Assembly (NCBI GenBank): GCA_039000515.1 | Contig: JBCFYV010002294.1 | Span: forward strand, 1 to 64,000 | DNA: 64,000 bases | From: Timema cristinae | Taxonomy: Eukaryota; Arthropoda; Insecta; Phasmatodea; Timematidae | Reading direction: 5' to 3' | Shown: positions 23,157 through 34,535 of the stretch, one piece after another | Layout of the letters: the number at the start of each line of letters is the position of its first letter | Position numbering within the stretch: the stretch's first letter is position 1 | Made by a program: the position numbers and the translations under genes | Notes under the pieces: model-generated | What the model was told of the DNA's origin: nothing | The model's database searches: none | What the model saw: only the letters and a program-made list of their open reading frames with translations

Positions 23157-24564
23157 GTATGTATATAGTTAAATTATTTTATTTTAATACGCCTTACTAA
23201 AAGTGATACAAAAGGTAAAAAGGTAATTATTATGAAAAAACAATAACTTGAGTTACTTGAATACATAATTTTATAAACATGGTGGGCATAGGGGTGGCGT
23301 TGGGGTCAGTGGATATCTCTTGAATGGACTTGTAGACCAAATGTTTCAAAGTCTTCTATTTCCAATTAACAAAATAAACGGCAAAAGGAATATATTTTTG
23401 AAGGCTTAAAATAAACTCTCTTTATTAATAAATTGACATAAATGCTTATTGCCAATATTAATTTCCCATTAGACTTATAAAATATATATATTTATATAAA
23501 AAAATTATTTCCGCCTCCATCAACTCTGCCTTAACTTTCACTTTTAAATGAATTTTGTCTCAAAGGAATGTCGAATTTAATTGGCATTTACATTCAGGGC
23601 TAACATATTATTAAAATGTTGGTAATTATATTGTAATGCATGTATAATTACATTTAAATTTTAAACATCACGACTTTAGCTAATTTCATAGTTTTTTTGA
23701 TTAACATTTTGATTTGATTATATGTTTGACACGGTTTAGTTTTTATCTGTTGTCGTTCTAGAGGTTGTAGGATGTAAAATTGTTTTCGAGACCACTTTTA
23801 TAGACTAAGACACTCCTAGTGTAGCTCTTGGACGCTCGAAAAAATTTATTTTCATATAAGAAATGTCCTGCCCTGATCAATGCTTGCAAAAGAAATAATC
23901 AATCAACTTATCAGTTTGTTAGTATCGTCCCAATGGGTGTATTCGGCGGCATGAATTCATTTCTTCAAGCAAACTCGTAAAAGTCAAAATCCTCCATTTT
24001 GTGATGTAGAGTTTGTTTTTGAAAAATAATAATAAAGTTAAATGAGTGTAAGTAATCAAGGTATTACTGTGGAGCGAACTCCAGTAATTTAGCTGAACAG
24101 CGCATTTATCTACATGAATAGCCAACTTTCCATTGTTTAATGTGGTCATATCTAAAAATTACTACAGTGGTGTAAAGATAAGAATCAAAAGTTGTTTGTA
24201 ATCTTGTAGTCGAGACTTTAATAGACTTCTTAACCTTATGAAACATTTTGGTATGGATTTTAATATAATCATCCTTACTATTTAAAGTTTCTGGGATTGA
24301 CTTTAGGACTTTTAAAGTCTCTCCCACGAGAGTATTAGATTCGTGCATCACATCACGTAATTGTTGATATTTTCGTTTAATGATAAGACACATTTATATG
24401 ATAACCTCACTGACCTCCACTAACTTGGTGCGAGTCATAAAACCATCAAATAACGCTAAACCAGGTATTCAATTATGTATACAGGTTACCGTTGGATGAG
24501 ATACCCAAATCAGCGGGGACATGAGGCCCACGAATAACAATATATGGTAGGGTGCATCGCACAG
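23157..24564 (+). other. Intron sequence after KS exon 3
   Basis: Left part of the roughly 10.8-kb intron between exons 3 and 4. It is AT-rich. A minus-strand ORF of 95 codons (24106-24393) contains a plausible helical stretch but no domain I know, so it is not called a gene. Confidence 0.5.
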
Positions 24565-25075
24565 ACATTCTCCCACTTTTATCTTAAAATAGACAAGTAC
24601 TAAAAACATGTAGGATCTGTGAAACTAAATAATATATTTATACATTGTTGTAGAAACGTTACACTAAAGATCATAAATGAAATAATATAACCAGATACCT
24701 ACCTACTCCATGGCATGAGGGCCTAGGAACATCGTTACAGAAAAATGGAGAAAAGAGAAACATCTCTGTCTACCAAAGATCATAGGAATCAAATACACTT
24801 ACAAATTTCTGATTAATTATGCTTAAAACTTAGAAATATTATTGGTTTATAAACTATATTTCAAATAAAAGATTTTTATCTCTAATAGCACAGCAACCTG
24901 TCCATGATAAGTTATTTCGTATTTTAAATAGTTATATATTCACAAACTTACGAACACATACATATAGGCCGTCCAAAATTTGAATAGACTTAGGGGAAAA
25001 TGGTTTATATAAGAAATACTCTGATTTTAGATGTAAGATAATATGATATATACTATCATTACTATCACAAAGTAG
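24565..25075 (+). repeat. Dispersed repeat R, copy 1
   Basis: The segments CATAAATGAAATAATATA, TTAGAAATATTATTGGTTTATA and GATAAGTTATTTCGTATTTT occur in the same order around 37331-40620 and 42895-44500, and partly at 44500-45150. These mark an interspersed repeat family of several hundred bases, with no coding capacity seen. Confidence 0.65.
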
Positions 25076-27542
25076 CTTAGGTTTACTTCACGTAGATAAA
25101 CTAATCACAGTAGCTTACAGCAAAAGAAGATCTAATCGTACTTTGGAAATCCTATATACATCCACTCACATACATACAAACCGGCTTATAAATTTGCTTT
25201 TATACATTCTTCTAGTGCTTCTATAATGGCTTTTACACATTTCTGGTACAAAACGATTTATTGCACAGTTCGGAATATGAAATAAACATGATAAATATCT
25301 GTATAAATCACCAATAGCTGTAAATGTTAGAGTACATAGTATCAAATTTTATATTTTCAGGGACAGATTCTTTCATATTTGCTCAAAAGATAAATATTTT
25401 ATGGATGTTTGGTTAGTAGTTTATTGAATTGGATGTCAGAAAATCTGAAGAAATTACGACACGATACCGGGTCCTCAGCTTTAAGCTCCTCTCAAATTAT
25501 ACTAGATGCTTTCAAATTATTACATCTTTTTATCCAATTCCTCACCCAGCCGTTTTATTTTCTTCTGCTGGCGATTTTTAAAATAGTACACAGTTCTTAG
25601 CAAAGCAAATCTGTCACCACAGTGATTACTTCCACTAGAGCTTCCATCCCTAAACCCAAAATCAGCACAAAATTCACTACTCCTGTACAACAGCTTTTAA
25701 CGCATGTCCCGGTTCGAGCTTACTCCACCAGTTTCAAGCGCGTGAATCCCCAACAATTTTCTCGACCCGTAATACATACAGGATTAACTTCAGTTCTTAG
25801 TATTAGGAAATGGTTCACATTGTTGCATCAAGGACAATTAATCATTTAATTATGTTGATTAAAATGTATATTTTATATGTTTATTATATTTTATTCCAGT
25901 TTAACAATCGTTAAAACGAAGTATAAGAATAGTATGTAATAATTCTTATTGTTGACCATTTCATTATCATCTGAATTAAGTGTGTAGTATATATAATAAA
26001 AAAAGTTCTTAAATAGTATTTTTGGGGAATTTTCAATAATCTCCTATTTATTATTTTTATTATTAACCTCCTTTAATTCTACTACGTAGGTTATTTTTAT
26101 ATAATTAAGAAACATTTTTAATGAAATTTGTGTTTTTAGTAAGTGTAATGACCTTCATTGCAGCACGCTCACTTTAATTTCTAGTTCCACATGGATTATT
26201 ATTAGGTGTTCTGTCTTACGACAAGTCGTTTATTCAGTGAATTTACATTGCCAATGCGCCTTTTATTATAAGTTATAATTTCAATTACCAGTCTTTATAT
26301 ATTTGATTTTTTGTTAGTAAAAAATCTGATTTTGGTTGGTTAGAGTATCTCGGTGCTCAAAGTGTTTATAACACTAAAATCCTAAACACTCTGTAATAAG
26401 AAAGTCTGGATGTCATTAACATGATAAATTATAATATAATTTGAGGTAATGAAACATATAATAATAACAATAATCCATACATTACATAAATAATAATAAC
26501 AATTAATTATTTTATCTAGTATGAGTGATAACGTGAATAGGAAAAATAGTTTAGAATGGCTGTAGACCTACTCCGCTATTAGGTTTCGGCACTCAGAATT
26601 GAGTTATCGTACAAATTACATAATACTATTTTTTCTACAAAACTAACCATCGTGTGAAAACTCTAAGGGAAATAAAAGATTAAATTTGGAATATTATCTA
26701 AAACTTTTCCCATGACAAAAACTTTCTGGTTAAAAATTACAAAGCTTTCTCGCATAGTGCTTTTATCAGGTCCTACAGTTTTGTTTTTAACGTATAAATA
26801 ATATTACTGTAATCTTAAAATAAAATAGAAAATTTACTATTGTAATCGTCAAATTTAGCTGAATAAGTACATATAAAAAACACTTTATTTGAGGTAGCGC
26901 ACAGCCGTGTAGGACAATGTATTTAAACGTACTACACTAATAAGTGTATACGGTTGTGCACAGTGGAATGGCTCTGGTCACGAAGTGACGTCATCAGCTG
27001 CCGCTGAGTGAACCATGAAACTGGCTGAACTGCAACGTCCACCATATTTAGAAATATAATTAAATGCCACTGTCTTGTCTGTCTTTTACACGTGTATGTT
27101 TAACTCACCTGGTCGAATGTGTCAACTCCCTTAGTATGATTATAATACACTAATATTTCTGATTTGATTTCCTCAATCTGTTTATATTCTTATTGTTATG
27201 CATGGCTCCTAGAAGATCTACATTGTATCCATATTTTGTATGTCACTTACAAAAGTAATCGAATAATGAAAGCAAAACCCACTTGATAAACCTATTCGAG
27301 GATGAAATGGTTACATCCATCTTGGGACATCTTCTTTGGTTTGACTTGGAGCCCAATAATATAAGACGCTTAGAAAGATCAAGACTTATCCATTACGACA
27401 TTTTTTCCACTGTTTTAAGTAAAGTTGTGAGATTGTGAACTATTTCGAAAGCAAGATCAATCTCAATGGAGTGTCGTGGATCCTTTTGCAACCCCTCCCC
27501 TTAATATCTAAATGGTGAGGAAGACTGAAAATCAGGCAAGAA
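25076..27542 (+). other. Intron sequence, no gene recognised
   Basis: AT-rich. Two adjacent + strand ORFs (25409-25600 and 25622-25849) lie in a moderately coding-like patch, the second rich in Pro/Thr/Ser, but neither has a domain or splice context I can support. A GC-richer patch near 26930-27050 holds nothing I recognise. Confidence 0.4.
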
Positions 27543-29531
27543 TGTTACCTGGTTGAACATAATAAATTTTATTGAGAGAAAAACAACAACATAACAATAA
27601 TTAAGAAGACACAATCCGTGCGTGAAGCGCACATCTCCATTAACCATCGGAGTCTATTAGATAACATTAGTAAACAAACGTTAAACCTCCTTAGGGGAGT
27701 CCAAAAATGACACTATACGTGTCGGGCCCAAAATCAAATAACAACTCCAGTTCGGGATGCTAACATTTATGAACCTTAGTTCCTTGGTCGTTTAACCTGC
27801 TAGTATTATATACAGAATAGGATGTACGGCATAACCGTAACCCTCGCGCATCAGTTACCACGCCAAGTTTAAACATTAACATTTAAAGACGCATGAAGAA
27901 AACATGGCGTCACTCCAATCCAATGGGCCCCAAATGCAAAATTAAGCTAAGTAACTTAATCACCTCCATTATTTAACCCGATAAATAAAGCTGAGTTTAA
28001 ACACAGATAAATAATATGTGAATTATTATAAGTCGGATTTCGAACCCGGGCGCACAGGCAACTTTCAGTGCTCTAACCATATACAACAATTTACTTAAAT
28101 AACTAACAAATAAAGTTAGGGATTGGACCCCAAATTTAGGCGGGTGACGAAGGGCGACGGCCTCTCTACATGCCATGGTAAGCGCATGGCATTGCAAGTT
28201 TCAACAATAATACAATAATAAGGTTTTAAGAACCAGAATGACAATTTTGAGAAGTATACCTCCATGACGCCGAAACCGTAATTTTGATATATATAATAAT
28301 AATCCCCAAGACCTGGGTCGCCGTTCTCACCTTTTATTCCCAAGAAGGTGGGGTAGTAAGTGCTCTTACGTTCCCGGCGTAGCCGTATATATACAAAATA
28401 CAGTTCTCAGAGTGGGGGTAGGATAGAAGGAGATGGAAGGTAGGAGTAACATAACAATGGAAGGGACGCGTTGCTTCGAGAACAATATCAAAGTGCCTAG
28501 ACGCTGAGCGCGACTGGAGACGGAACTTTCTTCTTTCTTCGGCTGGCTGGACACGTGTTCGGCTCTTGCAGATGGTCAAGTCAGGCGCGTCACTCAGTCA
28601 GTTCAGAACTACTTCGGAGAGCGGAGGTCAGTGATAGTGTTTTTGTGCTGTGCGATGGTCTTCTGAGAGCAGCCCCCGGTTGGTGAGTGTTGACCCATTG
28701 ATATTACGTGTAACTCGTTACATCCTCCCCCCCTGACGGAATGTCAGTAGGAGTCCTCAGCAGTAGGTGTAACGGCAGGGCGGTACCTTCCCTGTCGTCA
28801 GCAGCTGGTAACGGGGAGATGGTTCACACGAACCCTTGTGAGAGGCCATTGGATAGCTGCCCTCACCGCCAAGTAGTAGGCCTCCTCGGTAGCGGCGCTC
28901 TGTTAGACCCCGGAATCGTTCATGCTGGGGAACTTCACGCACATCACCGACACTCCAGCTCTCTCCATCTGTGATGACCCAATGAAGTTGCAATGAAGTT
29001 CCACATGACAGTTGGTCCAGCCAGCATCCATCTTCGGTAGCCGGCACTGTTCTACATCCCGTCCTCGAAGCCAGAAGGAGAGGGGTAGGGAAAGTAGAAG
29101 ACCTCTCTGAGAACAAGTATGCCACAGCTACCACAACAATATAAATATAATGTCCACAAGGCGTAGACGCGGCTGCAGGCAAGCGCAGTCCATCTAGGCC
29201 AGTCTGATCATGGCACTTAGCGCGCATTCACAAGAGGTTACGTCTTCAAGTAGACACAGCAGGAATGAGAGTGTTCTACAGGAAGAAGCACTGCACTAGG
29301 TCCTTTCTTCTTTTAAATATGCGCACACAATTGCATAAATTTCCTCACAACTTCTAAGCGTCACAAATTCAAATATAAGTCCTTTGCCATTCACGTCCCA
29401 ATACATTTAGAAATTCGGGTAGGCCTACCCATAAGATTAAATTAATGTCCATTATAATAAAGACGCACAACTTATGATAATTCCCAAAAAATTTTACACT
29501 ATATACATAAATGACACTTAACAGGTAACAC
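27543..29531 (-). mobile_element. 3' LTR of a gypsy-type retrotransposon (about 2.0 kb)
   Basis: Reading on the minus strand, the polymerase frame stops at 29563 and is followed by a purine-rich primer tract (AAAGGGGCGGGA). Then TGTTACCTG begins at 29531. The far end at 27543 reads CAGGTAACA, the exact inverted partner expected of LTR termini. A TATA-like TATTTAAAAG lies at about 29310. A second purine tract (CAGGGGGGGAGGA, about 28723-28735) followed by TGTAACGAG allows an alternative in which the LTR is only 27543-28722 and 28723-29531 is internal 3' sequence. No second LTR was found upstream of the coding region. The ORFs within (28757-29227 and others) are not recognised. Confidence 0.65.
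28029..28090 (-). mobile_element. tRNA-like (SINE head) sequence inside the LTR region
   Basis: On the minus strand an A-box-like TATATGGTTAGAGCACTG is followed about 20 bases later by the B box GGGTTCGAAATCC. The stems are not good enough for a functional tRNA, so it is read as a SINE head or a captured pol III promoter. Confidence 0.45.
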
Positions 29532-29562
29532 ATCCCGCCCCTTTACACAGGGCGCGGACTTA

Positions 29563-31150
29563 CTACACCACTGCCTTAAGGTGGCTAACGTGGGCTCGAA
29601 GAGTTACTGAGGGGTCAGTAACGTCCACCAGTAGCACAGAGACGTGCGTTAAAATCTTGTCGACGCGCCATGGCCCACTCCACTTGTACGCCAGCTTAGC
29701 CGACGTTTTTTCCACCGCCGAGCTCAGGGGGAAACATTTACAGACTACTTTATCTCTCACGTTAAACGGGACGGGGATACGCCCCCGATTGAAGGTAGCA
29801 GCTACTTTCCTCTGAGACCTCTGCAAATTCCTATAGTCGAGTTCACACTTTTCTTCAAAGGGGCGATCATGGGCTTCAGATAAGAGCGGGTCAACATCCC
29901 ACGTAGCCAATAGAGGGTGGTTTAAATCCCTGTTTAGGAAGACTGAGGCAGGGGTAGCCCCGACAGACTCGTGGTACGCGGAGTTAAATGCGACGTTCAG
30001 AAAGTTAAGATGCTTGTCCCAATGAGAGTGGTCCTGGTGGTGAAAAATAGTGAGAGCCACATTTAAGTTCCGATTAAAACACTCGACGTGGTTAGGGGAG
30101 GGGTAGTACGGGCTGGTGGTCACGTGTTTGATCCCCCAAGAGAAGCACATGTCTTTGAATGCTTTGGATCTGAAACAGGGGCCATTGTCACTAACCACGA
30201 CTTTAGGGGTGCCCAGCGCGCCCCAAACCCGCCTAGACAGGGCATTCACAGTCGTGGATGCCTTCATGTCCCTGAGGGGGATTAACACCACAAATTTAGA
30301 AAAAGCATCCAACACCACCAAAATAGACGTGTTGCCCTGGGAGGAACGCGTAAGGGATCCAACATAGTCTAAAAACACTTTCTCCCAGGGGCGCGTGGCG
30401 ATGTCAGCAGAATGAAACCCAAATTTCGAGTTCTGAGAGGGTTTGGCCCTTTGACAAGGCTCACACTTTCGAACCCATCCCCTAACATCCTTGGGCAAGT
30501 TGGGCCAGAAGAACTCCTTGGAGACCTTTTTCTCGGTTTTGAGTATCCCGCAGTGCCCACCAAAAGCGGAGTCATGGAAGTACTTCAGGAGCATAGGCCT
30601 GAGCTTCTCGTGGATATAATACTTAGGTCTCCCCCTGATATTAGCCACTAAGAATCCCTTACGCAACTGATAGTCCCCAACTACTTCCCCAGCTCTAATC
30701 CGATCTATCACCTGTTTACAAAATTCATCCTCGGCCTGATGAGCGCCAATAGAGATAAACGATTCAGGGATGGTGTGAATCACGCCTAAGGATCCCGCCC
30801 CCGGCTCATCTCCAATAGGGTCTAGATTCTCCACCATTCGCGACAACGCATCCGCCATTACGTTCTCTTTACCCGCGACGTGATGGGTAGTGAAGTCAAA
30901 CCTAGAAAGCCTCCAGATCCAGTGACCTATCTTACCCAGCTGTTTGGGATGGTTCCATAGCCAGGTCAGCGCCATGTTGTCAGTGTACAGGTCAAACGTC
31001 CTAAGTTCGAGGTAGTCGGAGAACTTCTCTACCGCGAAAACGCACATGAGGCATTCCTTTTCGTCGGTACTGTACCTTTTTTCAGCAGCATTTAAGGTCT
31101 TACTTGCAAACGCTACCGGCCTACATCCTTCAGGGTTCGTTGCGAGAGGA
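29563..31150 (-). pseudogene. Gypsy RNase H and integrase
   Basis: The frame (M at 31047, but open from about 31150) begins with RPVAFASKTLNAAEKRYSTD and FDLYTDNMALTWLW, typical of Ty3/gypsy RNase H. Next comes an integrase zinc finger (HDSAFGGHCG ... CEPCQRAK, the HHCC arrangement). The DDE core follows, with Asp in FLDYVGSL, Asp in VVSDNGPCF and Glu in NHVECFNRNL. It ends after a C-terminal SH3-like segment with DKVVCKCFPLS. The upstream polymerase lies in another frame, joined by a one-base shift near 31150. Together with the missing 5' end this makes the element non-functional. It lies antisense within the FAS intron. Confidence 0.92.
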
Positions 31151-32333
31151 CCACGCCAAGAGCAATCGAGGACGCGTCAACATGTAAAAGAAAGGGGAGG
31201 GAGAAATTGGGCATGCGTAACACCATCGGAGAGACCAGATGTCGTTTAAGGGTAAGAAAGGCGTCGTTTTGTTCCTGATCCCACGCAAAAACAGTCCCCT
31301 TCTTCTTAAGGGTGTTGAGCAGATAAGCTAACTCAGAGAACGAGGGGATAAACCTGGCGTAATACGCGCGCATCCCCAGAAACCTAGACGTTCCCTTCAA
31401 ATTCTTCGGGGTAGGGAAGTCAAGAATAGGCTTAACTCGCTCAGGGTTAACGAGCAAATTTCCTCGGGAGATGACATACCCCAGATACGGGACAGACTCC
31501 TTAGCCCATGTAACCTTTTTGGGATTGACAGAGAGCCCAGCTGAGCGTAGGCGTTGTAACACGGTTTCTACGTGACGCAAATGATCCTGAAGGGAATTAC
31601 TATATATGCTGATATCATCGAGATAGTTGAACACGAATCTAAATTTTAAGTCAGCAAGAATATGATCTAACACTCTGCTAAGCGCCTGCCCCCCGCAACT
31701 AATGCCCAATGGGACTCGGTTGGATTCATAAACATGCCACGGAGTTATAAAGGCGGTAAATTTCTTGGATGGCTCCGAGAGCGCGCACTGGAGGAAGCTA
31801 GCGTTAAGATCGATGAGACTGTAATATTTGGCTTTACCAAGGTGTTGGAACGCTGACTCGATGCTTGGCATCGGATACGGATCAAAAACAAGTTTTTTTA
31901 TTAAGATTCCGGTAGTCAACAATGAAGCGATGTCGTTTGCCCTTGCGGGAATGATGAAGGCGGGGCTGGCGTAGTGCGATTTAGACGGGCGGATGACCCC
32001 TCTCTTCTCTAAGTCAAAAATCAGATCCCTAAAAATCTCCATTTTGGGAGGTGCGCAGGAGTACGGCCCAGACCTCACGGGAATGTTTTCAAGAGCAACA
32101 ATGTCATAAGGGAGAATATCACATTTCCCCCACCTATCGGTGATCAAATCGGGAAACTGGTTCACTACCCTTTGAATGGCCTCACTATCCCTATCTAAAG
32201 GAAACAAACATGGCGGCGTTTTCTCGGTCGTAAACGAGACAAATTCCCGGGGCGCTAAACTAAAGGAGACTACCCGTTTGCCCATATCCAACTTAGCGTT
32301 GGTCTCAAACAAAAAATCGTCCCGCAAAATCAT
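31113..32333 (-). pseudogene. Gypsy reverse transcriptase with protease C-terminus
   Basis: The frame opens with MILRDDFLFETNAKLDM, the ILG.DFL-type end of retropepsin. It continues through the RT fingers (YSLIDLNASFLQCAL) and palm, where the catalytic motif reads FNYLDDISIYSN, to the thumb (GMRAYYARFIPSFSELAYLL) and the start of RNase H (LHVDASSIALGVVLSQ). It then stops prematurely at 31113 after the frameshift near 31150. Short DNA overlaps with the RNase H frame. It acted as polymerase of a Ty3/gypsy element; no gag is visible. Confidence 0.92.
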
Positions 32334-32353
32334 GTCAAACGGGAGGGCTGGGA

Positions 32354-32551
32354 CTACGTAGAAAAAACATTTCCAAGAAAACCTGCCAATTTATTGGGGA
32401 GACGTACCTTACGGTTCACCATTAAACATTGCCCATTCGCAATAGTGTAAAAAAAAAGCTCCACGTTACGAAACCACAGTAGCAAAATCATTTTTACACT
32501 AGGAATCTTGATAGCCGTCTCATTTCTTACACTCACACCCACGACGAACAA
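32354..32551 (-). pseudogene. Gypsy protease fragment
   Basis: The minus frame reading NETAIKIPSVKMILLLWFRN, then NGQCLMVNRKVRLPNKLAG corresponds to the middle of a retropepsin, just upstream of the DMILRDDF end. A frameshift near 32375 separates it from the polymerase frame. Recognisable element sequence ends near 32560, so the 5' part (protease start, gag, 5' LTR) is missing. Confidence 0.6.
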
Positions 32552-32560
32552 AAGGGATTA

Positions 32561-32925
32561 TACCCAACTTCACTTCGTATTCATCCGTCTTCAACTGCCT
32601 CAAGCATTCTTTTTTTTCCCATCTTGACACCTCCTACCTTACAGTTCTCACAGCCATCTTGCCCCTCCCTTTTTCTCACTTGCCAACCATTACTTTCAGC
32701 TCTCTAGTTGAGAATGCCCCGTTAGCGGTGCTAGTTATCATCGGGATCTGCTTCGAAGCAACTTTCCCCTTGTAGATAGATCGAATACCTGCAGTGGCCA
32801 CCTACAACTATTCGAGGGTCTATTCGCTAGCTAGGCTGAAAGCTGATGAAATAAATTTCATCACAACATTAATGGAATATGCTATGATATAGATCCATGG
32901 ACGATTAGTACTATTATTATTACTA
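32561..32925 (+). other. Unassigned sequence between gypsy and LINE remnants
   Basis: A pyrimidine-rich stretch followed by sequence without features I recognise. It may be the 3' end of the minus-strand LINE remnant next to it. Confidence 0.35.
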
Positions 32926-33680
32926 TTATCCTTTGTCTCCTCCTTCAGCTCCCAAAATATTCTTCTTTCCTTCAACACATATAGTATTTGAATCCTCCTT
33001 CTTCCTAAGTTGCTCTATCCCATCTACCTTGCCTTCTATGATTTCATTCAGAGGACAGTTTCTTATAAGGAAGTGTGTGCCTGATTCAGTTTGTTTGTAC
33101 TGAAGCAAACACACCCAATGTATTTCTCTTCTCACCCACTCTTCTGAAGACTTCTCCATTTGTCCCCGTGTATACTAACCCAATATTCTCAAATCTTCTT
33201 CAGCACCACATTTCAAAGATCTACAAATATTTCTTTTCCGTCTTCCTAAGAGTCCAAGCTCCTGCTCTATAGAGCGCGAGCTCCAGATTCAGCTTTTAAT
33301 CAGTTTCTTCTTCAGTTCCAAACTCAACTTGTTGTTCAGCAGTAACCTCTTCCTTTATAAGGCTTCCTTGTGTTTGACGGTTCTTGACCTTATTTCCTTG
33401 GTGCAGTTTTCATTCTTTATCAGCAGACTTTCAAGGTCCCTTAAAAGCTTTTTTTTTTCAACTCTTGCTTTCCAAATTTGAATTTCATCAACTATTGTTT
33501 TTTGAAATCCTAATCACTTTTAACTTCTCAATATTGATCTCTGTGCCATGTCTTCTCTTATCTATACCAGCAGGTCTGTCATTTCCTGCCACTCTTCTTA
33601 ATTTTTGACCAGCAAGCTGGATCATCTGCATATGTTACTGTGTTGATGATGCGTCCTTTTATTCTGAAGTTTTCACGTCC
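32926..33680 (-). pseudogene. Non-LTR retrotransposon (LINE) RT remnant
   Basis: On the minus strand the first recognisable part is NTVTYADDPACW near 33640, the YADD catalytic box of a LINE reverse transcriptase. A downstream helix-rich C-terminal region follows: FEMWCWRRFEN near 33200, then GEVFRRVGEKRN. The end, LIRNCPLNEIIEGKVDG, resembles the HI(L/M)R...II.GK(I/V).GKR.RGRPR end of Jockey/RTE-like elements. Frames are broken several times and the 5' half is absent. It lies 285 bases upstream of KS exon 4. Confidence 0.72.
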
Positions 33681-33965
33681 TTACAGGACGATAAAGAAAA
33701 CTATTTCATAAATTTTCTACATAAATTTAAAAGCACATTATATGAAACTCGATTCTAAAATTAATATTAAATTATTGAATTTGATAATAAATCTAAATTC
33801 CATATAGTTCAATTTAAAAATAGAAACTCCAATACCAAGGCAAGTAGCCTATTTATTTCAGGTATTTTAATTTTAATGAAGAAATCTTTTTCTGGAATAA
33901 TTATTGTTGTTTAAAATAAAAGTTTCTGTGTATATATATAATTATAACATTGGTTTTGTTAATAG

Positions 33966-34204
33966 CAAGTGGATTTGTTAGGAGTGAATCCTCAGTAGTA
34001 ATGTTCCTACAAAAAGCGAAGTATGCTAAACGTATCTACGCCTCCATTGTGCATTCCCAATTTGACTGCTGCGGTGACAGGAAAGCAGGCTACATCGTCC
34101 CACTGGAATACCCGCTGACTGCTTTCCTGAAAAGTTTTTATCAACGGTGCGGGATAGATCCATCGCTAATTTCATACCTTGAAGCTGACGGGAGTGGAAT
34201 TAAG
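33966..34204 (+). CDS. FAS-like KS domain, visible exon 4 (catalytic His missing)
   Basis: A 239-base exon. The acceptor is AATAG at 33961-33965; starting there completes the split codon as Ala and gives FDDN-ASGFVRSESSVV, equivalent to the FD..GNGYVRSEAVV segment. The donor GTTAGT is at 34205, leaving phase 0. It continues with FLQKAKYAKRIYASIVHSQF and reaches CGIDPSLISYLEADGSGIK. In active KS domains this last motif is EAHGTGT, whose His forms part of the Cys-His-His triad; here it reads EADGSGI. The exon has no internal stop. The next exon should start with the VGDP(Q/I)E segment; I did not recognise it in the remaining 29 kb. Confidence 0.9.
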
Positions 34205-34434
34205 GTTAGTAACTGCTACTATAGACAAATTATACTAGTCTATATGTTGATACGCAGGGCCAGCTCAAGAGTTTCATACAACCTAGATGACACTTTAAAA
34301 TTAATGGACCAGGAGTATTCTATAGCCTATCTATCCACCACCCTGCCTACCATTGGCCTGATATTTCTTAGTAGAAATAAAATTATTAGTATTCTTTCAA
34401 ATTATATGTTTATTCTTTAAATTGAAAAATGACA

Positions 34435-34535
34435 CTTGGGCATGGGAATCAAACCCGGGACCTTTGGCTTAATACACTGGTGCCTTAGTCCCTGAACTAT
34501 CCAGGAATCGTTCCACACCAACGGTCATTTTTCAC
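34435..34535 (-). mobile_element. tRNA-like SINE head
   Basis: On the minus strand it reads an A-box-like GATAGTTCAGGGACTAAGG, then the B box GGGTTTGATTCCC (34444-34456). It is flanked by TGAAAAATGA / TCATTTTTCA, which could be arms of a short inverted flank. No common SINE tail is seen. Confidence 0.5.

Noticed and set aside
24106..24393. 95-codon minus-strand ORF in the FAS intron
   Set aside because: Helical-looking but unidentified, no splice or start support; too short to call.
25409..25849. Two adjacent + strand ORFs that might be FAS exons
   Set aside because: No match to the KS segments expected between exons 3 and 4, which are already continuous with each other.
28757..29227. 156-codon minus-strand ORF
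   Set aside because: Lies in the LTR or 3' non-coding part of the gypsy element, with no recognisable domain.
30088..30651. + strand ORFs opposite the integrase
   Set aside because: Antisense shadows of the well-supported gypsy polyprotein.
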